Of a stretch of 64,000 nucleotides of DNA, positions 1 through 9,616 are shown one piece after another. A program made the translations under genes and the position numbers. The number at the start of each line of letters is the position of its first letter. Position 1 is the first letter of the stretch. The DNA comes from Dethiobacter sp. (GTDB lineage: Bacteria; Bacillota; Dethiobacteria; Dethiobacterales; Dethiobacteraceae), in contig JAGXRN010000007.1 in NCBI GenBank assembly GCA_018335875.1, positions 36,362 to 100,361 of the forward strand, read 5' to 3'. The notes below the pieces were generated by a model. It saw nothing but the letters and a program-made list of their open reading frames with translations, searched no databases and was not told where the DNA came from.

Positions 1-345
1 AGCTTCCCATAAAACGTCACTTTGCAGGAATGCCAACTCCACGTTGCCTTCAATCATGTTGCGGATGTTTTCCACAGTGGCAGCGCCTGTTTCAGCAGTT
101 GCCACGACTCCCGGGATATGTTTGGTAATAGCCATGGCGATACCGCCGCCAAGCGGATACCATGCGCCTGCTGTTGAAGCTGTGGCTATAGAAATGTATT
201 TTGTTTGCGCAGGAGGGGGAGGAGCACCGGGGGTAGTAGGTTCCGGGGTTTTCTTGCCGCAACCGGAAACTGCTACAACCATCACAATAAGTAAAGCCAT
301 TACCACAAAACTCATCAGCATTTTTCTCTTTTTAAACGAATTCAT
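1..345 (-). CDS. TAXI-family TRAP transporter solute-binding lipoprotein, N-terminal part (runs off window edge)
   Basis: Minus-strand translation MNSFKKRKMLMSFVVMALLIVMVVAVSGCGKKTPEPTTPG...TKYISIATASTAGAWYPLGGGIAMAITKHIPGVVATAETGAATVENIRNMIEGNVELAFLQSDVLWEA; lipobox VSGC and the TAXI motif. The listed ORF 44..364 + is its antisense shadow. Confidence 0.85.
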   Translation of the reverse strand, partial: MNSFKKRKMLMSFVVMALLIVMVVAVSGCGKKTPEPTTPGAPPPPAQTKYISIATASTAGAWYPLGGGIAMAITKHIPGVVATAETGAATVENIRNMIEGNVELAFLQSDVLWEA

Positions 346-973
346 GAAAGCACCTCTTTCTTAATTTAGTTTAAGCTTCGTTGAATGACCCGCCTTTTTA
401 TATACCTGAACTGTTTACACCTCCTTTAAACCGGATTTTGGCACAATGGCCAAAAAACAAATATGCAAATTTTTATATATACATATATTCAGAATTTTAT
501 ACTTATTTGTCGAAGTTTGCAATACTTAAATCCTGACATGTCTGCCTATTGTTGATTCTACTTAACCTTGTTTAAAAATATTGTTTGTCGGGCTATGTCG
601 TTACACTTGTCCGTCCAGAGGGTTTAGCGCGTGAAAAATGATAATATTTCTGACAATTCAAATACTTTATGCAAAGGAGATGCCAAGCTAAGATTAATCG
701 AGTATAAAAGTCTGTTATGGTGTGTTTTCCTCAGGATATTGCTTGCTTACATCAAATGTTAAATTAGTGAACGAGTATTAATAAAAAAGCGCCCTAAGAA
801 ACGAGCACATAATAATCTGGGTTTTTGGCAGTTTATCAGAAGCTGGTATTTACATAAGCTCAGTAATTCCCGTTTTCATTTCTGGTGTGTGGCAGCAGTA
901 TAAAAAGTTAATCTGTTTAAAAATAAAACATTTGTTAAAGCAGATGTTTATATTCTCAACCCATTCTTGTAAG

Positions 974-1732
974 TCAGACTCTGTTTAGAAAATTAGTAAG
1001 TGATTGATTTACCATTGCGGGCTGTTCAAGCATAACCTGATGTGCTGCGTTTTCAATGAGGACAAGTTCCGAATTATCAATCTGTTGTGACAGGCGCTCT
1101 GACAGAACCGGCGGTGTTGACATATCTTCGGTGCCGCAGATTATAAGCGTCGGGACCTTTATATTTTTAATGTTTTCAGTTTCAAAGCGGGAGCAGGAAA
1201 GAAAGTCCATGTAACGCACTGTGGGGCTTACGCTCATACTCTCTTCTGCATATTTGCTTACAAGTTCCTCGGGGGATGATGTTGAAAAACTTTCCCGCGC
1301 CCACTCAGCCCTATACTCTCCCTTTTTATAAGCTTCCAGGCGAACCGGGTTTACTTTAAAGCGCGCAGCTGATCCCACCAGGATCAGTCCTCTTACCAGT
1401 TCAGGATATTTCAGTGTAAAATCAAGGGCCACTGCCCCCCCCATGGAATGACCGGCAACGATGAGATTGCTTAATCCCATGGCAGCAATGAACTCCCTCA
1501 CCCACTCTCTGTATAAAAAGACCTGGTCACAGGGAGGCCCTTCGGACTGGCCATGACCGGGCAAATCCAGGGCTACGCCGTATGCTGTATCAGCGATTGC
1601 TTCAAGCTGGTATATCCAGCGCTGTTTGTTGCCTCCTGCCCCATGAATGAAAATTATGGCCTCATCCCGTTTGAGTTCATCCCCTACAGCTATGTAGTGG
1701 ATATCAACGCCCTTAACACTGCAAATTGCCAT
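974..1732 (-). CDS. alpha/beta hydrolase
   Basis: IFIHGAGGNKQRW, DLPGHGQS, VAGHSMGGAVALDF nucleophile elbow, catalytic His in ENAAHQVMLEQP. Start at 1732 is better than 1846 (SD GGGAGG). Confidence 0.85.
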   Translation of the reverse strand: MAICSVKGVDIHYIAVGDELKRDEAIIFIHGAGGNKQRWIYQLEAIADTAYGVALDLPGHGQSEGPPCDQVFLYREWVREFIAAMGLSNLIVAGHSMGGAVALDFTLKYPELVRGLILVGSAARFKVNPVRLEAYKKGEYRAEWARESFSTSSPEELVSKYAEESMSVSPTVRYMDFLSCSRFETENIKNIKVPTLIICGTEDMSTPPVLSERLSQQIDNSELVLIENAAHQVMLEQPAMVNQSLTNFLNRV

Positions 1733-1949
1733 TATCAAACCCTCCCGTACCGGTATTGCCGCAGAACCGGAAAATACAGCTTTATAAACGCCTTGGACCT
1801 GCAGTATGTTTTCCTGTATATTTGTCCCACAGGAAAAGAATATCACATAACCTGCCGTCCGACAACAGTTGAGCCATATTTTTGTTGACCATATTTTACA
1901 ATATAATTAAGGATTTATTTGTAGGAAATGGTGAGTTTGTGCAGAATAT

Positions 1950-2090
1950 ACCAGTGAAATAAAATATTTGCTGACTATATTGATTGTGATTATCGCCGCT
2001 GTTGAACTGGTGTTGATTGCTGTTGCAGCCTTTAAGTCCAATCAGGGTGAGAATTATCGCTACCCGTTTACAATTAGGTTTCTGAGCTAA
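1950..2090 (+). pseudogene. C-terminal remnant of a DUF4870-like small membrane protein
   Basis: Open frame EYTSEIKYLLTILIVIIAAVELVLIAVAAFKSNQGENYRYPFTIRFLS*; resembles the DUF4870 C-terminus (A.KANNGE.YRYP.TIR). No start; upstream TGA. Confidence 0.5.
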
Positions 2091-2094
2091 AGGT

Positions 2095-3085
2095 CTATTT
2101 TTTTTTAGCTTTATCAAGGTCAAGCGCCAGTGTGCCGCCTGGGTTCATGATATTATGGGGGTCCAGGTGGCGTTTAATGGCTCGCAGCAACTCAAGTTGG
2201 TTAGTGCCGACAGCCCCTTCAAACCAGGGTGCCAGCATCCTGCCGATGCCGTGGTGGTGGCTGAGCGCGGCGCCGGCCTGCCTGATACTGCTGATAACAC
2301 CGGCCTGATATTCCAGGTATTCCTGCATTTCCATCCTGGCGATAAAAATAAGTGGAGTTCTGACCGGCGCCGCGTGTAACAATCCAACCGCCGGCGGTGG
2401 ATGAATGAAAAGACTGGGGCAGGTGGCCGCAGGTGTAGCGGAGCTTTGTTCCAAACAGCTTTGGCGCCCCGTTCAAAGCATCTTCCAGATCAGGCCCCAG
2501 GATGCCGGGTTCTACTGTCACTGTCTGGTTTTGGATGTTGAGAGCGATAATTCTGTTCATGTGCGCTTGCATATCAAGGGAGATGCCGCCTCTTGGACAC
2601 TCCGTGCCGCGCATTACAGACGAGCATCCACCGTAGGCAGTAACGGGAATTTTTTGCAGGTGGCAGTAGCGTACCAGTGATCTTACATCAGCCTTGTCAC
2701 GAGGGCAAACTACCGCGTCCGGCAGATTTTCCACCATCTTTTTACGCAGGCGCATCAGGTCATAGATCATCTTGCCGTAAGCCGCCCGCAGGCGGGAGTA
2801 GTCGTCTGTCCTGACGTTCTCTTTTCCTGCTATCAGACGTAGATTGTCCAGCTGCTGAGAGCTTAAGTTTACAGGCACATTAAAACTTACAATTTCCTCG
2901 CCCAGATCGGATGGCTTTTGGAAATCATCGTCTGTCATGGCAAAAACCTGTTTCAGCAGGCGGTAGAGGCGTTTATTGGGATGCTTAAATAAGTGAGGGT
3001 ACCCCCAGCGAAAAATGGAACGGTAAGAATTTTCAGGCGCCGTTTTATGGTACCATTCAGGAAAAAACTCTTTGTCTTTACCCAC
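2095..3085 (-). pseudogene. FAD-binding oxidase (alkyldihydroxyacetonephosphate synthase-like), internal deletion plus frameshift
   Basis: N-terminal half in ORF 2219..3085 (CPRDKADVRSLVRYCHLQKIPVTAYGGCSS...GAGQNSTY); C-terminal ~95 aa in another frame (LIFIARMEMQEYLEYQ...ALSHHHGIGRMLAPWFEG...DPHNIMNPGGTL). The middle of the family is absent. Confidence 0.8.
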
Positions 3086-3137
3086 ACTGTGCCCTCCTGT
3101 CTGAATTAGACATCTTTACTGCTGCCAGTGACTCTCC

Positions 3138-3491
3138 TCACTCAGTCATACCAGCGGTGGCAACAAGCGGTACATCAGTACCGGGTATACACGTGAGGAC
3201 TACGTCTCCCGGCTGCAGGCGCTTTTCAACAGTGATTGTTTGCAGAGCCTGCATGGCAGGAAGAATGGTTTTAAGAGGTATCTCAAGAGCAGAGCGCACC
3301 GGCAGGCGGGGGAAGTCGGCAAAGGCAGTTTTCACAGTGGTTGTCAGCATGCGGCAGGGATTTGTGATTTCCTTTGTGGCGTAAGAAATGCCTTGCGGGC
3401 ACCTGTTTCCTGATACAACAATCTCCTCTTTTGTGTAGGCTACCATCAGCCCGCAGCTTTGCGGGCACTCAATGCACAGAATTTGCTTCAT
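3138..3491 (-). CDS. DUF1667 domain protein, small partner of GlpA-type oxidoreductases
   Basis: MKQILCIECPQSCGLMVAYTKEEIVVSGNRCPQGISYATKEITNPCRMLTTTVKT; CxxCPxxC and NxCP motifs; overlaps the upstream oxidoreductase end. Confidence 0.8.
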   Translation of the reverse strand: MKQILCIECPQSCGLMVAYTKEEIVVSGNRCPQGISYATKEITNPCRMLTTTVKTAFADFPRLPVRSALEIPLKTILPAMQALQTITVEKRLQPGDVVLTCIPGTDVPLVATAGMTE

Positions 3492-4749
3492 GCCGCTCTC
3501 CCTCCAGCAGTTCAATTTCCAGATAGTCACAATCAGGCGGCAAAAGAGACGTGTCAAAACTAATACGCCCTGTTTCCGACGGCCGGATTACAGTGTATTT
3601 TTTTTGCAGCAGTATTCTGCGGCCGCACCTGATTAAAAGTGAAGCTTCAGCCAGTGTCCCGGAGCTGCGGAAATAAATAACTACTTTGCCCTGGGAAGAA
3701 AAGTCCACGCGCTGGGGCACAGCGTAAAGAAGTGCACCGCGGGTGACCAGTGGGACAGTCAGCCGCTCTTTATTTTTTTGGTCCGCAAAGTCAGCCGCGG
3801 CTGCACCGGCAAGTTTACCACTTTCGGAAACATAGTCAACCAGCGTGTTAACGTGCAGCGCATTTCCACAGCTGAAAAGGCCGGGCAGTGAAGACATCAT
3901 GTTTTGGTCCACCACAGGGCCTCCGGTTCTTGGATCCATCTCGACTCCAAGCGGGTCAAGAAGGTCGTTTTCAGGAATGAGTCCCACTGACAGCACCAGT
4001 GTATCGCAGGGGACATAGCAGTCACTGCCGCCAACAGGTCGAAGACCAGGCCCGACGGCGCCGACAGTAACGCCTTTTACCCGTTGTCTGCCGTGAACGC
4101 GAGTTACAGTAGAGTTCAGATGCAGGGGAATGTTATAGTCATGGAGGCACTGGACAACGTTGCGCATCAAGCCTGCCGGTTCAGGCCTGATTTCATACAC
4201 TCCCGCCACGTTTGCACCCTCAAGCCGCAGGCGCCGGGCCATGATGAGACCGATGTCGCCGGAGCCTAGAATGATGCATTCTCTTCCCGGTAGATAGCCC
4301 CGGATGTTGACAAGGTTTTGCACTGTGCCGGCTGTATAAATACCGGCCGGCCGTTCACCATGAATAAATACCTGACGGGACGTTCGCTCACGGCAGCCTG
4401 TGGCTGCAACCAATGCCCCGGCCGATAGATAGAATATGCCCTGCTCACTGTTTTGCAGTGTCAGCCTGAATAGGCCTTCCTTTTGCTCCAGTGCCAGCGG
4501 AAAGGTCCCTGTCAGGATCGGGATGCCCATTTCTTTTAGCAGAAGGATGTCCCTGTGGGCGTATTCAGGCCCTGTCAGCTTCTCCCCATAGAGCACAAGG
4601 CCAAAGCCGTCATGAATGCACTGTTTGAGGATGCCGCCCGGCCTGGCTTCTCGTTCAACTATGTAAGTCCTGGCGCCGCGTTCACAGGCTGCCACGGCTG
4701 CCGCCATCCCCGCCGGGCCGCTGCCGATAATGGCTACATCAGCTCTCAC
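3469..4749 (-). CDS. FAD-dependent oxidoreductase (pyridine nucleotide-disulfide family)
   Basis: N-terminal ADVAIIGSGPAGMAAAVAACERGA and second dinucleotide motif CIILGSGDIGLIMARRLRLEGA. Confidence 0.85.
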   Translation of the reverse strand: MRADVAIIGSGPAGMAAAVAACERGARTYIVEREARPGGILKQCIHDGFGLVLYGEKLTGPEYAHRDILLLKEMGIPILTGTFPLALEQKEGLFRLTLQNSEQGIFYLSAGALVAATGCRERTSRQVFIHGERPAGIYTAGTVQNLVNIRGYLPGRECIILGSGDIGLIMARRLRLEGANVAGVYEIRPEPAGLMRNVVQCLHDYNIPLHLNSTVTRVHGRQRVKGVTVGAVGPGLRPVGGSDCYVPCDTLVLSVGLIPENDLLDPLGVEMDPRTGGPVVDQNMMSSLPGLFSCGNALHVNTLVDYVSESGKLAGAAAADFADQKNKERLTVPLVTRGALLYAVPQRVDFSSQGKVVIYFRSSGTLAEASLLIRCGRRILLQKKYTVIRPSETGRISFDTSLLPPDCDYLEIELLEGERHEANSVH

Positions 4750-6475
4750 TGTTTTTCCTCCATTCCGGCAGCGGGCCTTTCGTGGGTGAGAGCAGCATCT
4801 GTGAACCGGCCTCTTTTTTACACACCGCAGTGATGTCCTGACCTGTTTCCCCCGCGACTATGGCCAGCACCGCCGGTGTGCAGAAACTGCCCTGGCATCG
4901 CCCCATGCCTGCCCGCGTCCTGCGCTTAACTGCGTCAAGCGTATCCACAGGCAGGGGGGAGCGCAGGGCATCGACTATCTCCCCTTCGGAAATTGCTTCA
5001 CAGCGGCAGACTATCCTGCCGTAGGACGGATTGGCCGCGATTGCTTTAGCCCTTTCTTCCAGCGAGAGTTCACTAAGCAGTGGCTGTGACCGTCGTATCG
5101 GATCAAAGTTGGGATTGGGCCTGACCTCTTTCTCCCGCTTGAGCGTTGCCACTGCCATTTCCGCCACATCAACAGCGATGGCAGGTGCGGCGGAGAGGCC
5201 CGGAGATTGAATGCCCGCTGCGTGGATAAGGTTTGTCACATACTGTGAAGGCTCGATAATAAAGTCTTCTTCAAAGGTGCAAGGCCTTACTCCCGCATAA
5301 TAAGTGATGATATGGGAAGAACGCAGGGTGTTGTTGAGAGGCAGGTGGCGCTGCAAAAGGAAATCGATGTCATCCGGGCTGGTGGCAAAGTCCTCACGAC
5401 AGGGCACTTCCAGGGCGTTTGGCCCCATCAGGATATTTCCATCCACCGTCGGTGTGAGCGAACCGCCCTTGCTGTGAGACCTTATGCCCAACCGGGACAT
5501 GCTGAGGATTGACTTTTGATGGGCGCCCGTTCTTTTGTCCAGGATGGCCATCACGCCCTTGCGGGGATGGATGGTAAAAAAACGGTCACCGGCATAACCT
5601 GCCACCTTGTCGGCCCAGACCCCCGCAGCGTTGATCACCAGTCTTGCCCGCACAGTGCCACGGTTGGTGATGATACCTGTAATCTTTGCTCTATCCATGA
5701 CAAATCCAAGTGCCGCAGTATTTAAAAAGACGCTTGCTCCGTTTTGCACCGCATTCTCAGCGTAGGCCACTGTAACCTGATAAGGCGCCACTATCCCTGT
5801 GGCAGGCATCATTATAGCTCCATGCTGGCTGCCGGTGGCATTGGGTTCCAGCTTAAAGACCTGTCGGCGGCTGAGTAGACGGATGCCTTCAACTCCTTTT
5901 CTGGCAGCTTCAAGCACTGCCACAGGATAGAGGATGCGCTGCCAGTCGGACGGCAGCAGCACCAGTTGTCCCGGCCAGGCGAGTTTAAAGCCCAACTCGC
6001 CTGCAGCGCTCGAATATAGTTTGTTGCCGCGCAGATTGTAGAGTGATTTCTTTGTGCCTGCCCTGGTGGCTAAGCCGCAGTGAATCATGCCGTTATTGCG
6101 GCCTGATGCCTGCTTGGCCAAATCTTCTTCTTTTTCAAAAAGTGCAATTTTTATATCCCAGCGCGCCAACTCCCGCGCCACGGCAGCGCCTGTAACGCCT
6201 CCGCCTATAATCGCCACGTCAAAGCTTTGCCCCTCCAGATCAGTGTCCCGGTTAGGAGGCAGGAAAGATTCTTCCGGTTCTATTCCATCTGCCTCGATGT
6301 TGTTCGCCACTCCTTTGTAGCCCCTGTTGGCGGCTGCATAGCCGGCGGTGATGTATTGTGCCCAGGTGCCTGCCTTGCCGGTAAGCACCACTGATTGGCG
6401 CCACTCATGGGCGTCGATTTGTGCCAGGCCTGCCTTCTTTAGTGCCAGGCGCACTGCCAAAAGTCCCGAGGCCAA
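4739..6475 (-). CDS. GlpA-like NAD/FAD-dependent oxidoreductase with C-terminal BFD-like [2Fe-2S] domain and ~85 aa N-terminal extension
   Basis: FDVAIIGGGVTGAAVARELARWDIKIALFEKEEDLAKQASGRNNGMIHCGL; C-terminal IVCRCEAISEGEIVDAL...RTRAGMGRCQGSFC. Confidence 0.85.
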   Translation of the reverse strand: MASGLLAVRLALKKAGLAQIDAHEWRQSVVLTGKAGTWAQYITAGYAAANRGYKGVANNIEADGIEPEESFLPPNRDTDLEGQSFDVAIIGGGVTGAAVARELARWDIKIALFEKEEDLAKQASGRNNGMIHCGLATRAGTKKSLYNLRGNKLYSSAAGELGFKLAWPGQLVLLPSDWQRILYPVAVLEAARKGVEGIRLLSRRQVFKLEPNATGSQHGAIMMPATGIVAPYQVTVAYAENAVQNGASVFLNTAALGFVMDRAKITGIITNRGTVRARLVINAAGVWADKVAGYAGDRFFTIHPRKGVMAILDKRTGAHQKSILSMSRLGIRSHSKGGSLTPTVDGNILMGPNALEVPCREDFATSPDDIDFLLQRHLPLNNTLRSSHIITYYAGVRPCTFEEDFIIEPSQYVTNLIHAAGIQSPGLSAAPAIAVDVAEMAVATLKREKEVRPNPNFDPIRRSQPLLSELSLEERAKAIAANPSYGRIVCRCEAISEGEIVDALRSPLPVDTLDAVKRRTRAGMGRCQGSFCTPAVLAIVAGETGQDITAVCKKEAGSQMLLSPTKGPLPEWRKNSES

Positions 6476-6589
6476 TCGACACTCCTCCTCCGATAAAGCT
6501 TTCTTAAATAATTATATGGCGTCTTGCCTGAACATAGACAAACCTGCTTTAAAAAAGAGCAGGTTTGTCAGAGTTGAAAAAAAATGAAG

Positions 6590-6618
6590 CCGGCCCCGGC
6601 TGACTGGGGCCGGCTTTA
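6590..6618 (-). terminator. Rho-independent terminator downstream of the minus-strand GltB-domain gene
   Basis: Minus strand AAAGCCGGCCCC agtcagcc GGGGCCGGCTT CATTTTTTTT. Confidence 0.75.
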
Positions 6619-6627
6619 TGCCGGAAC

Positions 6628-8025
6628 CTAGTGGAGGAAAGGTTCGTATACCATGGGCAGTTGGCAGCCTTTGGCTGCCAACTCGGTGAGAGCCATCAGG
6701 TCTTCCCTGTTTACTTCCTTAATAGCTGTCTTACCAAGAGCTTTAATGGCCTCGTCCATTTCCTCTTTGCAGGAAATCAGAAATCTGTGCAGCGCCTTGG
6801 CGCCTTGGTCGACATTGAACTTGCCGCTGTATTTTGCTTTGTACCAGACCAGTTGTGTGGGGGGTTCAAAAGGAAGAGGTTTTATAACCTGTATGTGTGA
6901 CATGGCAAAAATGGCAATAGCTCCAATGTAACATGCGTCAGCACCCAAGGCGCATGCTTTTAGCATATCGCCCGGTGTCCTGATTCGCCCGGCGGCAATC
7001 AGGCTGACGCTGTCCTTAAAATTATGTTTTTCCAGCCAATCTGTGGCCCTTGAGATGGCAAATATCAACGGCACGCCAAAATCATCCTGCAGAATGGGGG
7101 CGGACCCCTTGGTGGCGGCCTCTGCTCCTTCCATGGCGATGTAGTCGACACCGGCGTTGCACATCCATTCCAAATCGGCTTCCAGGTGTTTGCCGGCCGC
7201 CATCTTTATGCCTATAGGGATTCCGTCGCCTATTTTTCTTAGCTTTTTAACAAGCTTTTCCAGGTCCTGGGGCCGCTGCACTTCGGGCTGGCGGGAATGT
7301 GTTACAGCATCCTTCCCTTTGGGATACCGGTAGGCTTTCCTCAGTTCCCTGTCAATGTTTTTTGCCTTGAGCACATGCCCCACCCCTCCGATGGCTCCCT
7401 GGCCCAGCTGTATCTCTATCCCGTCGCACTGGCTCATGATTTGGGGTGTCTTATCCCAATCTCCCCTGTGGTACTGATAGATCAGATACCTGGCAGCTTT
7501 TCGTTCCTCTGGCAAAAAAGGGCCTTCCCCGGTATTGTTTGAAATGCCGGCCATGGAAGCGCCCCTGGCCAGAGCAACTTTAGCCTGGCGGCTTAAAGCC
7601 TCACCGTATGCCATGGGTGCAATCATGATTGGCATATCAATGACAAATGGTTTTGCTGCTTTTTTGCCTATGGTGACACGGGTGTCTACGGTTTGTTCCA
7701 GCGGCGTGGGCATGACGTAAAGCTGGGAGATGTTAAACATAAGGTCATCCAAGTTGGGAAATTTTTTCGGTGAGCCCATTGGCCGTGCGAGAACTTTCCC
7801 CTCAGTGGCGCGCATGTCGGTTTCTACAATTGTCTGCAGGCCGATACGGCTTCCTGAGGAGATAAGTTCAAACATATTTTTGTCGTATGGATTTTTAATC
7901 AGCTTTTTGACAGCTTTATCGTGCACATTGTTAACAAACCTGCGTGTGAGGATTGAAGCAGCCATAGCTCCTGCTGCTGCCGCAGCCCCGATTTTAAACG
8001 CTTTAGCCATTTGATGTTTTTCCAT
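6628..8025 (-). CDS. FMN-binding glutamate synthase (GltB-like) family protein
   Basis: PIMIAPMAYGEALSRQAKVALARGASMAGISNNTGEGPFLPEERKAARYLIYQYHRGDW and GIEIQLGQGAIGGVGHV. Confidence 0.85.
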   Translation of the reverse strand: MEKHQMAKAFKIGAAAAAGAMAASILTRRFVNNVHDKAVKKLIKNPYDKNMFELISSGSRIGLQTIVETDMRATEGKVLARPMGSPKKFPNLDDLMFNISQLYVMPTPLEQTVDTRVTIGKKAAKPFVIDMPIMIAPMAYGEALSRQAKVALARGASMAGISNNTGEGPFLPEERKAARYLIYQYHRGDWDKTPQIMSQCDGIEIQLGQGAIGGVGHVLKAKNIDRELRKAYRYPKGKDAVTHSRQPEVQRPQDLEKLVKKLRKIGDGIPIGIKMAAGKHLEADLEWMCNAGVDYIAMEGAEAATKGSAPILQDDFGVPLIFAISRATDWLEKHNFKDSVSLIAAGRIRTPGDMLKACALGADACYIGAIAIFAMSHIQVIKPLPFEPPTQLVWYKAKYSGKFNVDQGAKALHRFLISCKEEMDEAIKALGKTAIKEVNREDLMALTELAAKGCQLPMVYEPFLH

Positions 8026-8144
8026 TTAAAAACCCCCTCGTTAAGCTTACTTTTATCTTTCCCCAAAATTTAAAGAAGGAAAAAAACTTTTTTTGTGAAA
8101 TAAATTAAAGGTATGGCAGCTATGATGAATCAGAGGGTGATTAT

Positions 8145-8804
8145 GTGAAAAGAAAGAAAAAAAATCTAAGTATAAATGAAGCAATTTCTTTGATTAAGCC
8201 GGGCTCAAGAGTAATGGTCGGTGGTTTTGGCCTGAGGGGATATCCTGAGGTTTTAGTACAAGCTCTGGTTGACAGCGGCATAAGCGATTTAATCATTATC
8301 AGCAACGACCTGGGTTCTCCCGGGGTCGGACTGGGTTGTTTGTTAACAAACAACCAGATAAAAGCTGTGGTCGGAAACTACTTCAACTGGAATCCTGATG
8401 TCGCCTGTGCTTACAACGAGGGGAAAATCGAGGTGCAGTTGATTCCCCAGGGGACTTTCGCCGAGGCCATCAGGGCGGCAGGAGTGGGGATTCCCGCTTT
8501 TTATACGCCCACCGCAGTGGGAACACAGCTGGCAGCGGGTAAGGAAACCAAAACGATAGGTGGAAAAACTTATCTCCTTGAGCATGCCATCCACGCTGAT
8601 GTGGCGCTGATTAAAGCTCATAAGGCAGATGCGTGGGGGAATCTGGTCTACTATAAAGTAGAGCGTAATTTTAACCCTCTGATGGCAATGGCCGCAGACA
8701 TAACCATAGCACAGGTCGATGAAATTGTCCCGGCGGGCGGACTGGACCCGGAATGTATTGTAACGCCCCATATTTTTGTCGATGTCCTTGTGAACAGGGA
8801 GTGA
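8145..8804 (+). CDS. CoA transferase subunit A (3-oxoacid type)
   Basis: SLIKPGSRVMVGGFGLRGYPEVLVQAL...SNDLGSPGVGLGCLLTNNQIK...IPQGTFAEAIRAAGVGIPAFYTPTAVGT. Confidence 0.9.
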   Translation: MKRKKKNLSINEAISLIKPGSRVMVGGFGLRGYPEVLVQALVDSGISDLIIISNDLGSPGVGLGCLLTNNQIKAVVGNYFNWNPDVACAYNEGKIEVQLIPQGTFAEAIRAAGVGIPAFYTPTAVGTQLAAGKETKTIGGKTYLLEHAIHADVALIKAHKADAWGNLVYYKVERNFNPLMAMAADITIAQVDEIVPAGGLDPECIVTPHIFVDVLVNRE

Positions 8805-8808
8805 AAGT

Positions 8809-9477
8809 ATGACGACAGAAGAAGCAAAAAACAGGATTGCGATGAGAATTGCCAGGGAATTTGAATCAGAAGAATATATAATGTTCATTAATACCGGCGT
8901 TGGTATCCCTACACTGGTCCCGCAGTTTATTAAATCCCAGAATGTCTGTGTGCAGGCTGAAAACGGGATGTTAGGTGTGGGCCCGCCTGCTGACGGTGAT
9001 CAGGTTGATCCCCGGCTGATAAATGCTTCCAGGCAGCCTGTCTGTGAAATTAAAGGCTGCAGCTACTTTGACAGTGCAGCTTCTTTTGGCATGATCAGAG
9101 GCAGGCATATGGATGCCACAGTGCTTGGGGCACTTGAAGTTGACCAGCAGGGCAATGTGGCCAACTGGATAATCCCCAATGGCAAACAGTTGGGCGTCGG
9201 AGGCGCCATGGATCTTGTGGCGGGTTCTAAAAGGGTTATCATCGCCATGGGGCATATGAGTAAAGACAATAAGCCCAGGATAAAGAAAGAATGCAGCCTG
9301 CCTGTGACAGGGTATGGTAAAGTTGATATGCTGGTAACAGAGTACGCAGTCTTTGTTTTTGAAGACGGGAAGATGATTCTGAAAGAAATCGCACCCGGTG
9401 TGTCATTAAGTTTTATCCGCTCGATTACAGAAGCTGATTATATAATCAGTCCTGACCTTAAAATAATAGAGGCTTAA
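8809..9477 (+). CDS. CoA transferase subunit B (3-oxoacid type)
   Basis: NTGVGIPTLVPQF, VQAENGMLGVGPP (catalytic Glu context), MGHMSKDNKPRIKKECSLPVTG. Confidence 0.9.
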   Translation: MTTEEAKNRIAMRIAREFESEEYIMFINTGVGIPTLVPQFIKSQNVCVQAENGMLGVGPPADGDQVDPRLINASRQPVCEIKGCSYFDSAASFGMIRGRHMDATVLGALEVDQQGNVANWIIPNGKQLGVGGAMDLVAGSKRVIIAMGHMSKDNKPRIKKECSLPVTGYGKVDMLVTEYAVFVFEDGKMILKEIAPGVSLSFIRSITEADYIISPDLKIIEA

Positions 9478-9496
9478 CAGAGAACCTATTGAATGC

Positions 9497-9525
9497 AGCA
9501 AGGCAGACTGTTTGCCTTGCTTTTA
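9497..9525 (+). terminator. Rho-independent terminator after CoA transferase
   Basis: AGCAAGGCA gactgtt TGCCTTGCT TTT. Confidence 0.7.
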
Positions 9526-9616
9526 AATTATATTTCCTTAGTATAAAAATTTCAGAAGGAAAATAAATATAGATATCGAATTCAGAATTTAGTGTAAATT
9601 ACAAGGAGGGATGCAC

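Noticed and set aside
44-364. ORF track 44..364 + (106 aa)
   Set aside because: Antisense to the TAXI solute-binding lipoprotein, whose minus-strand frame has a lipobox and family motifs.
6537-6569. Perfect 12-bp inverted repeat GACAAACCTGCT/AGCAGGTTTGTC as a regulatory operator
   Set aside because: Lies in the intergenic space between convergent/serial minus-strand genes next to another terminator; more simply a terminator-like hairpin.
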